Origin: Apostichopus parvimensis
Taxonomy: Eukaryota > Echinodermata > Holothuroidea > Aspidochirotida > Stichopodidae
DNA length: 64,000 nt
Reading direction: 5' to 3'
Assembly (NCBI GenBank): GCA_000934455.1
Contig: KN885557.1
Coordinates: 41,962-105,961, forward strand
Shown here: positions 53,101 through 63,038 of the stretch, piece after piece
Numbering within the stretch: the first letter of the stretch is position 1
Layout of the letters: each line of letters begins with the position of its first letter
Program-made: the position numbers and the translations under genes
The notes under the pieces: model-generated
The model's database searches: none
What the model was told of the DNA's origin: nothing
Seen by the model: the letters and a program-made list of their open reading frames with translations, nothing else

Positions 53101-56020
53101 GATAATTTAAGATATCTCTGGTTGAGAAGGAAGCCAAATCTTTATGTGGATAGCTTGTGTTTTGTTCATGAAAATGGTAGATTGAGCAGGCATCATAATG
53201 CATCCAGAGCTAAAGACCTGACCAAAGGGTGTCCATTGGCAGAGGAGACAGGTAAATGGGTGGTCTTCACCTTTAACAGTCCCTGAAGGCTGAGCATACT
53301 GAAGGGCTCTTAAACTTATTCAACAGTCCTTGTAAAGGCCGAGCTGTAATGAAGCTGCAATCAATTATGTTGCACATTGGATTTTAAAATTAAGTTCTGT
53401 AAATCGATTTTTTTTTTGAACAAGAAATATAATAATTCACAAAGATTTGGAATTTAATTTACTCACCTGAAGTTCTTTGTTTGATAGTTTAGCATTAGGT
53501 GGGATCTCTGCTCCGTGTACCACCAGAATTTTCATATCGTTGCGATGCAGGAAGGCTAGATTAGAGCTGAGAGCCTCTAACTACAAACAGAGAAACAAGT
53601 ATTAGAGGAAGTTAAACAAATCAACATAAAGAAATTTGCATAAACCTGATGCAAGCTTGTGCGATATATTGCGAAAAGAATAATCTATGTCAGATATGAA
53701 TAAGGGTATGTACCACACTGAAGAAGATCAAACCCTAATAGATGTTGGCTTATATCAAAATTTTAGAAACACAATTTTTTTTTTTCATACTTTCACAAAC
53801 TAAAGACTGAAATAGCCATTACATTGCTTTGTGTGAACTGTAAAAATTATATTGTCTATAAATATTAACACCATACAGTAGAAGTGAAATTGGATAGAAA
53901 TTATGCCAATTCCTAATCTTAGGACATCTAACTTATTGAATTTATAAAGAGAACCACCAGTGTGATCATTTCTTCCAAACATGTCTTTAAGCATGTCTAT
54001 CAACAAATAGTTTGCATTCAAAGCCAAGTATGTTCTCAAAACTTCCCTGTACTGTACAAGTCTCACACAGTACTTCAATGGAATGAATTTGTAAGAGATG
54101 AGGGTGGTGGTCTGAGGGTTAGGCCTGACTTTTTCTCTGAAATTGCTTCCCATTCTTTTTATTTCTCTTTCTGTAACCTTACAGGTGAGCTACGGTACTA
54201 CAAGTAACAAACCCAAAAAGGTTTCATTGTATTGGCGTTATACTCTACGTTAGTCCCTCGTCCTTTACTTCACTGATACGTTTGATAAATAAACGATAGA
54301 AACGAAAGGAAATAAATTGCATTTGTTGTCAAACCTCTGGAGTTTTATGCTTTAATATCTTGATGGCTGATATGAGTTTGTTGTCTGAATAGTATAGTAT
54401 AGTACTGTACAGTACCTTAACACCTATCCTTTAATATATATGAGTATGGCATTACCACAGTGCAACAACATGCACAATCTTTCATACTTGCTGTTCTACA
54501 TTCTGAATATTTCTTCAGTCAAAACTTTATTTGGTACCGAACCAAGAGGACAAAAAAAAAGTCAGATTTGATCTCCTAAGATATTTGTTTGGATCTGCCC
54601 TAAAATGTCAAGTATTTACGATCCATTAATTCCCAAATTAACTCATTCCAGGGTCTTTTACTCAAATAGGTACTGTATGTGATCCTCTGAGAAACTATTA
54701 GAATAAAGACAGTGATGTTCCCAATAGGACCCCTAATTTATGGAATAACTGTTTCTTCCCTAGAGGTGAATTTTCTCATCTGATATAAGGCTACTTCAAG
54801 TGGCAGTGTACAGTTCAAGAATGGTACTTGGCAAAGAATCAAGTTAATATAGTTGAGAGAGAGGCGAATGAAAACATATGGAGTCCAATGACATGTGCCT
54901 GACTTCAGTTAGGTAGTCCCAAGGAGATTTCACGAGGTTCATGTTTAGATATCTGGGCAGGGCCATATCTCATTAATCAGTCCATGTATGAAATTTAACA
55001 TTACAGACTTAACATTCTGATCTGTGCTCACATTAAAAAGTTAACACAGAGTTCAACAACGGCGTTCACCGTCTATAAATGTAAACAGGGCCTTACATTC
55101 CAGAAATTGCTAATTTGCTAACTCCTTATATATTATCTCAGGCTGCTCTCTGCCTATAATAGGACTAACTTTGCAGAAACAATGAAAAAATAACTTCCAT
55201 CTTGAAATCACAGACTGAGTATGGATAGTACTAAAGTACTTACAACATATGACTAAAGGGAACCATTTTATATGCATACTGTACTGTAGCCCTGAATGAC
55301 TTTAGGTATATACTGTGTACACTAAATTATAACTGGCCATGGTTTCAATGAAGAGAGATGCAACGAAACAAGTAACGTCTCTGTGACAGATAGCGTTTTA
55401 TGCTTACTGCTCCAACTTGGGGCTATTGGCATGCAGAAGCAATGGGCATCTAATTACAAACATTTCTCAGATGTCATTTACTCCACAGCAGCAATCATCA
55501 ATGCCAAGTTACGATGAAACTATTACACCTACTGTAGGAATATTATCCGTGTGTAGTTTAATCTATAGTTCAAAATAGTTAGATCTGTGTGCTCAACATC
55601 ACTATTCTTGTTCTTTCTTAATTTCCCTAGGTACTCCAATAGGTCATGTCACGTTTAATCATGAACATGAATGTAAAAGTTAATAACTAAGAGAATAAAA
55701 TCTGAATTTTTCTCTGATAGGGACAGCTGATAAGAGACGAGTAAGAGAGGAGACAAGAACATTGTACCGCAGGCTCTTTACTTCTTCCCATCTACCTCAC
55801 ATAAACTGCAAAAACATCAAACTGTGGAAATCTAGGGATGTGAATGTTAAATTGAGTAAATTAAAAAAAAAATCTCCGTTGTGAAAGAGGAACTCACCAT
55901 GTCTGGTTTTTGGAAAATGTTTTGGTCCACTAGGACCACAGCGAATGGTTTTGATGGAATGCTACTCAGTCGCTGGAACTGCTTCAGCCAATAGCGAGCC
56001 TCTTTTGGGTCAGTTCCGAC
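25935..56020 (-). CDS. NAGS: N-acetylglutamate synthase, mitochondrial, 5'-partial, 9 exons
   Basis: In transcript order the exons are 56020-55898, 53580-53467, 38107-37929, 35189-35027, 32822-32642, 30660-30567, 30112-29947, 26871-26777 and 26121-25935 (stop TAG). All phases match and give 433 residues. The enzyme joins acetyl-CoA and L-glutamate to make N-acetylglutamate in the mitochondrial matrix. Residues 1-250 form the amino-acid-kinase-like domain (GTDPKEARYWLKQF, PVVSSIGET, VVITSANTILAELF). Residues 254-433 form the GNAT domain (GTGTLFKNTERI, LHSIYVSENYNAVAILT, PYLDKFAVSTKIQGEGTSD, LFWRSKNVNKINSWYFKRCE, GSWSNHTWTVFWYG), recognised from the vertebrate protein. Human NAGS is 534 residues, so about 100 N-terminal residues, including the transit peptide, are missing. 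No exon 1 was found up to base 64000. The C-terminus is acidic (EAEEQEDYDKEDSEVAEPW). Confidence 0.95.
26777..26871 (-). CDS. NAGS: NAGS exon, acetyl-CoA binding loop
   Basis: Acceptor TTTCTGACAG, donor TCATG|GTATGT. It reads GEGTSDVLWDELRSDFPALF and WRSKNVNKINSW. With the preceding Gln it forms the Q-G-x-G motif expected for acetyl-CoA pyrophosphate binding in GNAT folds. Confidence 0.96.
27782..27952. repeat. Large imperfect palindrome (foldback)
   Basis: Arms 27782-27860 and 27881-27952 are inverted copies of each other (AAATAATGAATGG, GTGCAATAGTGCAAATA, TTGAAAGATGTAAT). The 20-base spacer contains CTCGGCTGCGCCTCG. Probably a foldback-type MITE; no clear target duplication. Confidence 0.85.
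28190..28560 (+). mobile_element. Possible LTR retrotransposon fossil
   Basis: An AATAAA-bearing stretch (near 28368) is followed by GAGCACCCCAACGTAACA, which resembles a primer-binding region. A short open segment follows that loosely recalls the start of a Ty3/gypsy-type gag. No partner LTR or polymerase was seen. If real, it is a broken, old fragment. Confidence 0.25.
28756..29551. mobile_element. MITE relative with internal tandem duplication
   Basis: The right end ACACATCACTG and the adjoining GCCCGGCACTCAAATATTCC match the inverse of the 44437 element. The interior is a ~338-bp segment present twice in tandem (28756-29093 and 29094-29430; shared GCATTAACCGAGAATTTC, GAACTGACGAA, GCCGCCAAGCAGAAACAG). 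No matching left terminus or target duplication was found. Confidence 0.7.
29751..29902. repeat. Dispersed ~152-bp repeat with conserved hairpins, copy 1
   Basis: Shares GGTAGAATGAGAAG, the hairpin GACCGGAGGAGCCGGTC, GCACAGTGTTAAAAGGTT and GGGGAGACAGGTAAGCGAGG with copies at 44911 and 59927. A second stem, CATTCTA/TAGAATG, is intact here. It lies 44 bases from the NAGS donor at 29946. Confidence 0.85.
29947..30112 (-). CDS. NAGS: NAGS exon, acetyltransferase core
   Basis: Acceptor TTTTTCAAG, donor ATACAG|GTCAGA. It reads LRPDYLEGIAHKLHSIYVSE, then NYNAVAILTKEDGVNGVPY and LDKFAVSTKIQ. The LHSIYVSE.YNA and PYLDKF segments are hallmarks of the vertebrate-type NAGS GNAT domain. Confidence 0.96.
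30567..30660 (-). CDS. NAGS: NAGS exon
   Basis: Acceptor ATCTCCTTTTAG, donor ACAAA|GTAAGC. It reads TGTLFKNTERIYKSKSLEDI and DQDRLLAMITK, the hinge into the acetyltransferase domain. Confidence 0.95.
30719..31122. repeat. 200-bp tandem duplication in a NAGS intron
   Basis: Two copies (from 30719 and 30919) share CTGGCATTTATATGTTGTGA, GATCGGGGATGACAGGAGTC and CTTCAAGGAACTCGTAC. It begins about 60 bases upstream, in gene sense, of the acceptor at 30661. Confidence 0.88.
31526..31566 (+). repeat. Penelope-type hairpin motif, diverged
   Basis: Variant of the CTGAAGAA-hairpin-GAAA-GTC module (GCCTCTGAAGAATATCCTGC then TGGGATTGAAATGTCAGGC). It is the weakest of three copies. Confidence 0.55.
32642..32822 (-). 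CDS. NAGS: NAGS exon
   Basis: Acceptor TGCTCTATAG, donor CACCATG|GTAAAT. It reads VMKHVHVPADVEAISSQKWC and ends SSVVITSANTILAELFTHH. This is the end of the kinase-like domain (human SSAVITAASTLLTELFSNK). Confidence 0.95.
34190..34410 (+). mobile_element. LINE-type 3' tail fragment
   Basis: It ends TGTAATTTCCTTCTGGGATT, CAATAAAGTTGACT and (TTAC)n. This is the tail shape of non-LTR retrotransposons that end in TTCCC...GGGATTAATAAAGT plus short tandem repeats. No coding remnant is clear. Confidence 0.55.
35027..35189 (-). CDS. NAGS: NAGS exon
   Basis: Acceptor TTCCTTCTCAG with a (GATA)n tract upstream; donor AACAAG|GTAAGT. It reads SGHIPVVSSIGETTSSQLIC, then ATIEIAKAVQPIKVLLLND and KGGLLDGSNK (human PIGET..., KALRPTKIIFLNNTGGLRD). 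Confidence 0.95.
35765..36040. repeat. Degenerate ~75-bp tandem repeat in a NAGS intron
   Basis: About three and a half units share the pattern of a T-rich run, TATCA, a CACAGTGTCC-like block and a TTCCCCTC-like block. It lies between the NAGS exon at 35027-35189 and the splice-site array. Confidence 0.65.
36600..37965. repeat. Tandem array of NAGS exon-end plus 5' splice site
   Basis: Alternating 45-60-bp units are arranged in a higher-order period near 160 bp. The shared core is ACTCACTCAATG on the + strand, which is CATTGAGTGAGT on the gene strand. I count about fifteen cores, two of them slightly altered. The unit at 37918-37961 overlaps the real NAGS exon end and donor. A copy near 37617 matches it for about 40 bases. 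Confidence 0.9.
37929..38107 (-). CDS. NAGS: NAGS exon whose 3' end seeds a tandem array
   Basis: Acceptor TTTTTTCCTTAG, donor ATTGA|GTGAGTAA. Fifty-nine codons plus two bases include GAQAHPLFSGSNVFRAEA (human AVPFFGGGSVLRAAE) and end VVHVNTEPLTWCIE (human IVSVETDLLQWCLE). The split Glu codon joins exactly to SGHIPV at 35189. The last 40 or so bases of the exon, plus the donor, are one unit of the 36.6-37.96 kb repeat. It looks like intronic repeat at first sight and is easily missed. Confidence 0.9.
38355..38578. repeat. ~108-bp tandem duplication
   Basis: Two copies of CTTCTGAGATGAACTTTTC, AAATCTGATGAATATAATAA and CTCAGACATGAAGA lie about 250 bp upstream, in gene sense, of the NAGS exon at 37929-38107. 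Confidence 0.85.
39285..39560 (+). mobile_element. LINE reverse transcriptase C-terminal remnant
   Basis: The frame TSGKTGFHKRYSSCVRSILW followed by NGIPQSVKRFKTF resembles the LWN.(L/I)P.S(V/I)K segment near the end of many LINE reverse transcriptases. It is then interrupted by a stop. An AGCACTTAAG-like tail may follow. It lies in the 15.4-kb NAGS intron. Confidence 0.5.
39875..40035. repeat. AT-only low-complexity tract
   Basis: About 160 bases of ATAATATAATA-type sequence with almost no G or C, in the 15.4-kb NAGS intron. No origin or gene-like signal. Confidence 0.85.
40735..40925. repeat. ~28-bp minisatellite
   Basis: Six or more diverged units of TTGGTCTAGCAGATTTGAAGC type, with a larger period near 120 bp (AGGCGAAACAAAGTTGCAAC recurs as AGGTGAAACAAGTTTGCAAT). 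Short ORFs on both strands here arise from the repeat. Confidence 0.75.
41530..41785. mobile_element. Inverted diverged copy of the TTTAAAGGTA MITE family
   Basis: Reverse-complement relation to the copy at 7316: AAATTTAAGCATGCTAAAAA, AATGTCCCAGTGAG, CTGAAAGCGGCAGTGAAAA and GCATATTTGGG. It lies in the 15.4-kb NAGS intron. Confidence 0.55.
44437..44750. mobile_element. MITE with 14-bp inverted ends
   Basis: Perfect ends CAGGGATGTGCTCA and TGAGCACATCCCTG are flanked directly by GTCACT on both sides (44431-44436, 44751-44756). A 6-bp duplication is short for hAT, so superfamily placement is tentative. The interior (GTGCCGGGCGG, GGGCGGCATTCAGAAC) matches the element at 28756-29551. Confidence 0.8.
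44911..45062. repeat. Dispersed ~152-bp repeat, copy 2
   Basis: Same family as 29751. The hairpin is TGACCGGAGGGGCCGGTCA, where the outer pair is T-A instead of C-G. It ends GAGACAGGTAAGCGAGG. Confidence 0.85.
45295..45318. repeat. Homopolymer of 24 G
   Basis: An uninterrupted run of G on the + strand, the longest in the window, in the 15.4-kb NAGS intron (poly-C in the gene sense). Confidence 0.9.
48760..49104. mobile_element. Probable MITE with ATGAGCAGGGG ends
   Basis: The left end GGGGTATGAGCAGGGG is inverted at the right as CCCCTGCTCATGCCCC. Inner GTGCCCC blocks are also repeated in inverse. No clear target duplication. Two ORFs here are products of the repeat. Confidence 0.55.
49905..50520. 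repeat. ~178-bp tandem repeat, about 3.4 units
   Basis: The last two units are nearly identical (GTTTGTTCTTCAGTGGCATA, GAAGCTGAGGGGGCTGCAGC, ACCCTGTAGTCAGGCTG). Earlier ones are more diverged. In the 15.4-kb NAGS intron. Confidence 0.75.
52303..52345 (-). repeat. Penelope-type hairpin motif
   Basis: On the minus strand: GCCTCTGAAGAAGATCCTGC then TAGGATAGAAACGTCAGGCC. It differs by one base from the copy at 63039. TTAGCCTC before it and AACTTACTT after it are shared as well. Confidence 0.7.
53467..53580 (-). CDS. NAGS: NAGS exon
   Basis: Acceptor TGTTTGTAG, donor CTTCAG|GTGAGT. Thirty-eight codons, LEALSSNLAFLHRNDMKILV and VHGAEIPPNAKLSNKELQ, correspond to human [20 protein letters not shown]. 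The next exon is 15.4 kb away. Confidence 0.93.
55898..56020 (-). CDS. NAGS: NAGS exon (first visible)
   Basis: Acceptor TCTATCCAG, donor GACATG|GTGAGT. Forty-one whole codons read GTDPKEARYWLKQFQRL and then SKPFAVVLVDQNIFQKPDM. This matches the start of the conserved kinase-like domain (human GEARHWLTQFQ...KPFAVIEVDEEV). Confidence 0.93.
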
Positions 56021-58599
56021 CTGGATAGAAAGCAAAAGAAAATGGTCATGGACGTTATAATTGATAATCATTCACACCTATTCAGAGCAAAGGACACTAA
56101 AGAACAAAATACATGATAATAGTTCTTGACAACTGAACATGGAAATGTAATGGAGATCATGGTAACAGACTGAGCTTGTAACAGATATTTAGCTTGTAAC
56201 AGCTTGTAACAGATATGAGCTTGTAACAGATTGAGCTTGTAACAACACTAAATTTTGAGTAAAAAGTCACAAATGTCACCATGTTGTAGTAATTTCAGAA
56301 AAGAAGCTTCAAAATGTTGTAATTTCACCACCACATGACCTCCGCTCAAGAAATTGCTCTTGCACCACTTCTCATCTCCTCATTAAAGGAGGTACACAAA
56401 TCGGGTTGTCAAACCCACTTGTCATCTTTGGTTAGATACATGTGATAGAGATATACAGTAACTGTAATGAACAACTTCCCTAAATCACTAAGAATATAAG
56501 TAATTATCCCATTTCGAGAGATCTATATCACATGCTAAACGTTCCTGTACACACAATGACTGGAGACTTGAGCAAGTCTAAATATGCCATTTTTATGCCA
56601 CATGTGCTTCAATTTATTCAAAATTTTCTGTATATATATATATGTACAGCTTCTTTCTGTCATGGACATGGATTGAAAATACTTGACATCGTAAAATATT
56701 GAAGCTCTTTATACTGTACATGTCATGACTAACAATGCTAACAAATATTGCAAGAAAAACAAAGAGAAAGTGAAAGGTTTCAGATGTAAGTGGCACTATG
56801 ACAGCTCACAGATTTGTTTTTTGTCGAATATCTGTCAAAAGGAGTAAGATTTTTCTCCTACAGTAGCTTGTAGTTGGGGGAGTAGTTCATCACAAAGATC
56901 TAGAGATATCATATTGATCTAAAGATAATGGTTGGGTTTGTGTCTCATTTAGTAAACATTGCCTAACATAAAATAAGACATACATGTACCCTGGGTAAAC
57001 AAACATAGGGAAAGTTACTCTCTCCCTCTCTCTCAGTTCATCTTCACAATATGACAAAGGAAAAACCATATTCAGGAGCATAGTTCAAGAAGTACCCTCT
57101 TTGGTAGATTTTAATACCTTTGCCCCCTTTCTTTAAAACAAATTTGCAGAAATGTTCCTGAACTGAACACCAACAAAGAGGAGATTTGCATTTGCAATAG
57201 TTCAGCCTTAAAATGTAATGATTTCTATCACCAAACTTGCTTTCCTTTCTTATCAAGATCATCCTATTGCTGTTCCATTCCAACTTGATTGAAAATGGAA
57301 GATGATGCAATATGTAAGTGTAATAATTTACTTTATTATTGACCAAGAACAACTCTCAAGGTACCTCTCAAAATTAAAAAATCGACAGCCCATATTGTTG
57401 AAAGTGAAAATCGACAAGGATGCATTAATTGATTTGATTTTCAAGATTGTGGAGCTGAAACATCGTACAAAAACCAAAAACCAAATTATTGGCTGATTTA
57501 ATTACATCTCGTTCAATTAGTTGTTCACACTGTGGTATAATAGAGACCATATACCCTTGAAAAAGAAATTAATTTTAAGATTTAATATTGAATGTGGATG
57601 TCAGGATAATGAACACAGTCAACGCCTGTTAACATTGAAAAGATGCACAACAAATTCATTTATATAGTAGTCAATAGTCATAAAGTATATTACTTAGTTA
57701 AAGTGATCTAGTTGAAAATGACAGTACAGAAATATTACACTCAAATGTGAATTTATAATTTAATTGCATCAGTTACTGACTTACTGTGATGCATTGCACT
57801 TACCTCAAGTACTAAAAATTAAACACTCCATTACTCTGAACTTCAACTCTTAATACACCTCTGAATAATCCCTTCCCTCGACTCAGTTAAACTAAAATCA
57901 TATATCATATTCAAAACACAAAATGGTAGTAAACGCCATTTCAAATCAGTAACCAAAAACTTGCCCAACCCTTTCCAAAAATGGGTAGTTACAATCATGT
58001 GATAAAACTCAGAAATAATTCCAAATAGTTGCAATAAACTATTCTACAAGTCTCAGCTCGTAAATATTTGACTAATGTGTAACTTACAATAACTTGAATA
58101 GTACACTAACGCAACTTGTGTGTCCCTAACATAGGCCCACACATAAAGTGAAAACCTAAGCCTAACCTTGAGCTAACAACAATATACAATCAGATCATAA
58201 TTAACGTTACAAATTGTATGATCATTCAACATTTGTGAAATATTGCAGAATGGATAACTTCATTTTCAATTTTTCACGGACATCCCATAATGCTCATTTA
58301 GTTGGGTCTTAACCACAGTATATCATAGATTCGCTGTCACTTGTTCACAAGCATCAGACTTGCCAAAGTTGTAAACATGCTTGTGGGTGTATATACATAT
58401 ATACATATAATATCTTGTATCAGCCATCATTTCTCTAAATGATAACTCTCACAAACTCGGTAGCATTGTTGATACAAATCAATCCGATGACATCACCATT
58501 TACCCTTGTGAAATATATGATTATTAAGCTATAGTTATAACAGTTTATGTGAGGTTTAATTTGATAAAATGGTCATACACCAAAGTTTTGGGAAAAAAT

Positions 58600-58815
58600 G
58601 GCAGTACCATTAGGACCGACTGTAGCCTCAGACCAAGATTTACGAAGGATATGTTTCCAAAGTAAATGACTACTGATAAAATTAGATTATTAAGATTTTA
58701 TGGTGTTAGCTGCAGCGAAGTATTGGAGAGATTGAGGGTACCCAAAAGGACTGATTGTAGCCTCCGACCAAGATTAACGAAGGATGCGTTCCAAAGTAAC
58801 TGTACCAGTAAATTT
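58600..58815. repeat. ~134-bp tandem duplication
   Basis: Shared TAGCCTCAGACCAAGATTTA / TAGCCTCCGACCAAGATTAA, ACGAAGGAT and TTCCAAAGTAA. Probably in NAGS intron 1. Confidence 0.75.
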
Positions 58816-59926
58816 GTGAGCCATAATGTACTCTCTGATCTCCTCATTCAGTTCTCTGTTTGATCTGTACTGAACCAATACAGCCTATACAACAGTATGG
58901 AGGCAGAATTTGATTCCAAACTAATTTTTGAGCATTCAGCAAGTTGCATTAGATTCCATGATAGCCAATTGGCCAACAAGGTAGTGTTTCGCAGTGAAAA
59001 CCATAGCTGCTGGGATGTCTGTGATGCAGCACCACACAAATTGGTGGAGAACAGCACTGTTCTTATGATGACACTCCTCTCTCTAAATATTTAATTTGCT
59101 TTCTTCTTATTTCTTTTAAGCATACAACTAATAAAAAATACTCATCAATGAAAACAGGTTAAGATATCCTTAATACAAGTACAAGTGACTTACATCATCA
59201 TCTTTTACCGCACAAAAGATTTCCAAAAAAAAAAAAATTAATTACATATATAAATGCTTCCTACAATACATCCTAAAATGCTTCCTATTAAAAGTCCTAC
59301 AGTACATCATAAAATGCTCCCAAAATTATGACCCCTACTACTAATATTCTCTCTTTCTTGGAAAATCAAAAGCAAATATGAGAGAATGTATCATTAATGA
59401 AACAAAGTTTCTACGTAATTGAGCACGCTATTGATCATGTCAACACTTGCTGTAAATAATAATGTAACCAATGTACATAACAGACAATAATATCACAATG
59501 AATACATTAATATACAGGTACATCAATATGCCCGTTACAACAGTCTATTACAGCCTGATAAGTATCCTTTTCTTATAAAGTGAGGGAGTTTGGGGGCTGT
59601 TTTTAGTGTGCAACCCACGCCCATGTGTTTGTTTTTTATTAGCGTAACGTTACTTTCTCAGGTAGTAGTTCCGCGAAACTGCTTCGTTCGTTTCCGCCTG
59701 TTCCGCACTAACGCGGATGGGCGGTATCTCACCTTTGTGTACATGTTTTTGTCTTTTATACTTCTTCTCAGATGTTTTGATCGTTTTCATGTACTTTCGT
59801 TACTTGGTCGCTTTTTCTTCTCGGGGTGGGTTACTCCCCCCCCCCGTCAGGAGGCGTCAGCAACTTTTGTTAGCGTAAGATTTCTTCTCGAAAGATTTGA
59901 ATCCACTACGAAAACGCATGAGTAAA

Positions 59927-60081
59927 CACTTTGGATGGTAGAATGAGAAGGAAGGGCAACGACCGGAGGAGCCGGTCGCTGAGGGTGCACAATGTTAAAA
60001 GATTACCAGGGCATACTAGACACGGTAGAATGAGGTGCTAAGGTTGTGGGGAGACAGGTAAGCGAGGAGCGAAGTAAATAC
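59927..60081. repeat. Dispersed ~155-bp repeat, copy 3
   Basis: Same family. The hairpin CGACCGGAGGAGCCGGTCG has the outer pair C-G. It is followed by GGTGCACAATGTTAAAAG and GGGGAGACAGGTAAGCGAGG. An ORF at 59590-59925 upstream shows no recognisable domain. Confidence 0.85.
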
Positions 60082-62023
60082 ATTAATATACATCTAAATT
60101 CAATAAATGAGATGTAAAAAAAAAAACCATCTTTCCATTCAGCAATTATAAATACTCGACATCTACCTTCAAGAAACTCCAACAAACAACAAGAAATTTT
60201 AATCTGCTCATGTACAATGTTACCCTTGACACATGTATGTAATTAAGTACTGCTATGTAATGTTAAATTACATTAGTTAAGATTTCCCAGAGATCTCTGT
60301 AATCTGAGCATCCTAAGTTGATAAATGTTATGTTTGGGTCTCAACGTTCAAGTTATCAAAGGAAGGCGCCTGCTTCAGAGAATCGCAACACATGTCCATT
60401 GCGAATAGCAAGGACGTTGTGTTAGTGTTTAGTGCAGTTGTTACATGGAGTCAATAATGGAAACATTTCTAAAATGAGGGCAGGCCTAACAGTAGTATAC
60501 CTGAGTCAACTGGAAATAAGAAAAGCTGCATCTAAATATTAAAATATTTATTTACAGTGAATATGAATAAATGTACAGTCAAATACAAATAGTCACAAGC
60601 TTCATGAGACAATTTTTTTTAAAATCTGCTGGGATGTCAAATAATGCTAATTTTAAAATTCAAATTTCAACCAGCAGTTTACAGCCATTATCAAATCACT
60701 TTTTCCTCTTCATTTTGTCTTAATTTAATTGATCTTTTTGAAAGGTCAGACTGCTGGGAAAGTTTAGGAAACTTCACTATTTTTCATTTTTTGAACATAA
60801 TGCCAGCACTCAATAAAGAATGATCTTCAAACAATTGTGAACACAGATCCTGTTATCTCACTCACTGTAATAATATTAATGTTATTTACATTATAACCAA
60901 CTGTAACTGCAAGGAATGATCTGTAAGTATGTAATATTTCTATAAATACTTCTTGAATATATTTTAGCATGCCACTGACCCTCATTTGGAAGTTGGAATG
61001 ACAACAGACAGGAAATACTCTAATTCAGTGTTCATATTTTCTCTAGCAGTTTGAGGTAAAAAAAAAATGTGTTTATTGAAACATACTGAGAATAGGTACA
61101 GTGATCTCTGTACAAAAACTGCTATCTTTGTATGTTTATAACCATTTCGCTATATACAATACCAGATCAATTATTATCTACAGTACAGTCTTAAAAACAG
61201 GTCATTTTCTTGAGATTCTAAGGTTTTAAACTCCAAGGTTTTAAATATCCAAGAACTACCTTTGGTTTTTGTCCTATTATGTTACTAAGATTCTTTTCCC
61301 ATTATTTTATGCTCTTAAACATGCAGAGATCATGCATGCATCCATTTATGGATTCATTCATTCATTCATTTTGTAGCTGTTTCAATATATATCTGCTCCG
61401 AGAGTAACAAACCAAGCATGATTGCTCTCACAACACTTTTGTGAAAAGCACTTTATTGTAATGGTTTGCATTGTCCCTGGGATTGCATAGCAAAGAAGCT
61501 TCACTTGCCAAAGGGTTTATAGTAATTAACTACTTATTTTTCACTGAAATAAGTTGCTGTCCTTCGCTAATGTACTGTAGTTATGAACTTGATACAGTAT
61601 GTGATTGCTAATGGTGTTGCATTTAATTGTGCTGAAATAACTGTGACATGCATTATACAGTAACAGACAGTTCACATAAATCCCAGTGCTAATGAATTAT
61701 GTATGCAACACTGGAGGCACTAGCAGAGTCATCTTAGTTGAATCAGAAGACTTCTACAGCTTTTAGAACAATAGGCAATCTTTTGTATTGTTCACAATAA
61801 GCTTTCTATGGTGAATCAAGATCAATAATAGAACCTGGTGGAGGAAAAGGGGAACTACAAATGGATCAATAGACAATAGTACATGTTGTATTGAAGAGAA
61901 GTTTCATAACAATGGGCCTAGTGACCATAGTCCAAGCACCTCTGTGCATCATACACCATGAAAGGTCACAGTGAAAGTTACAGTGTTGTGTAATGTACAC
62001 CAGACTTAACGTTAGCCACACCT

Positions 62024-62570
62024 TCTCCAAAATACTATATTGCCCCTGTGGGAACCAACAGTACTAGTAACACAATTCTTTTATTGTACATGGAATGATA
62101 TATCTGGTATCACATCACAAAATGCGACATGTACAGTATGCAAAATTGTCAAATGCAGAGATGCAAAGTAGTATTGTATTTATAGGAACCATATAGTGTA
62201 CTACCCTACTCCAAAATACTATATTGCCCCTGTGGGAACCAACAGTGGTACCAACACAATTCTTTTATAGTACATGGAATGATATATCTGGTATCACATC
62301 ACAAAATGTCACATGTATGCAAAATTGTCAAATGCAGAGGAGTATAGTAGTATTGTACATAGGAACCATATAGTGCACTACCCTACTCCAAAATACTATA
62401 TTGCCCCTGTGGGAACCAACAGTGGTACCAACAAAATTCTTTTATAGTACATGGAATGATATATCTGGTATCACATCACAAAATGCGACATGTACAGTAT
62501 GCAAAATTGTCAAATGCAGAGATGCATAGTAGTATTTGTATTTATAGGAACCATATAGTGTACTGTATTA
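62024..62570. repeat. ~181-bp tandem repeat, 3 copies
   Basis: Copies start near 62024, 62208 and 62386 with CCAAAATACTATATTGCCCC, TGTGGGAACCAACAGT, ATGGAATGATATATCTGGTA and TCACATCACAAAATG. Identity is high, so the duplication is recent. Confidence 0.92.
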
Positions 62571-63038
62571 TAATAAAAGAGACAAAGGTCAAAACCTTCA
62601 AATTTGCCACATAAAATTTGAAGACTAAACAAACTAAACAGTGAGGTTTGATACTGTTTCTATTGAATCACTATCCATGCATGGAGGAGTTACGTAACCC
62701 CACCCCCCCCCGGTTTTTGTTCACCCTATCGATACAGAATGTGCAGACAGGAACACTACGCTTGGCCAAAAACTGAAGTCAGTCAGTGGTACCCTTCTCA
62801 CACAACTCCTCCCTGCATGTATAGTGATACCATAGAATCATTATCAAAGTTCATTATTTTTAGTCTGTTATTTTGATTGTTCTTCATAGTATGCAATTGG
62901 AGCAGGCTGTAAACCAATCGGAATCATCTTTAATGTCATTTGAGGATTCATACACAGATATCATTTCCCTATTAACAAAACTTATTCAAATAATAGACAT
63001 AAAATTCAATTTAGCCTCTGAAGAAAGCAATCCATTTA

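Larger units (their letters stand above)
38108..53466. other. 15.4-kb NAGS intron
   Basis: No exon of either strand could be supported. Contents: tandem repeats at 38355, 40735 and 49905, an AT-only tract at 39875, a LINE remnant at 39285, MITEs at 41530, 44437 and 48760, a dispersed hairpin repeat at 44911, a G24 run, and a Penelope-type motif at 52303. Confidence 0.7.

Noticed and set aside
59590-59925. 111-residue ORF with basic and hydrophobic patches
   Set aside because: No recognisable domain and no exon partners. It ends at a dispersed repeat, and the flanks suggest transposon-derived sequence.
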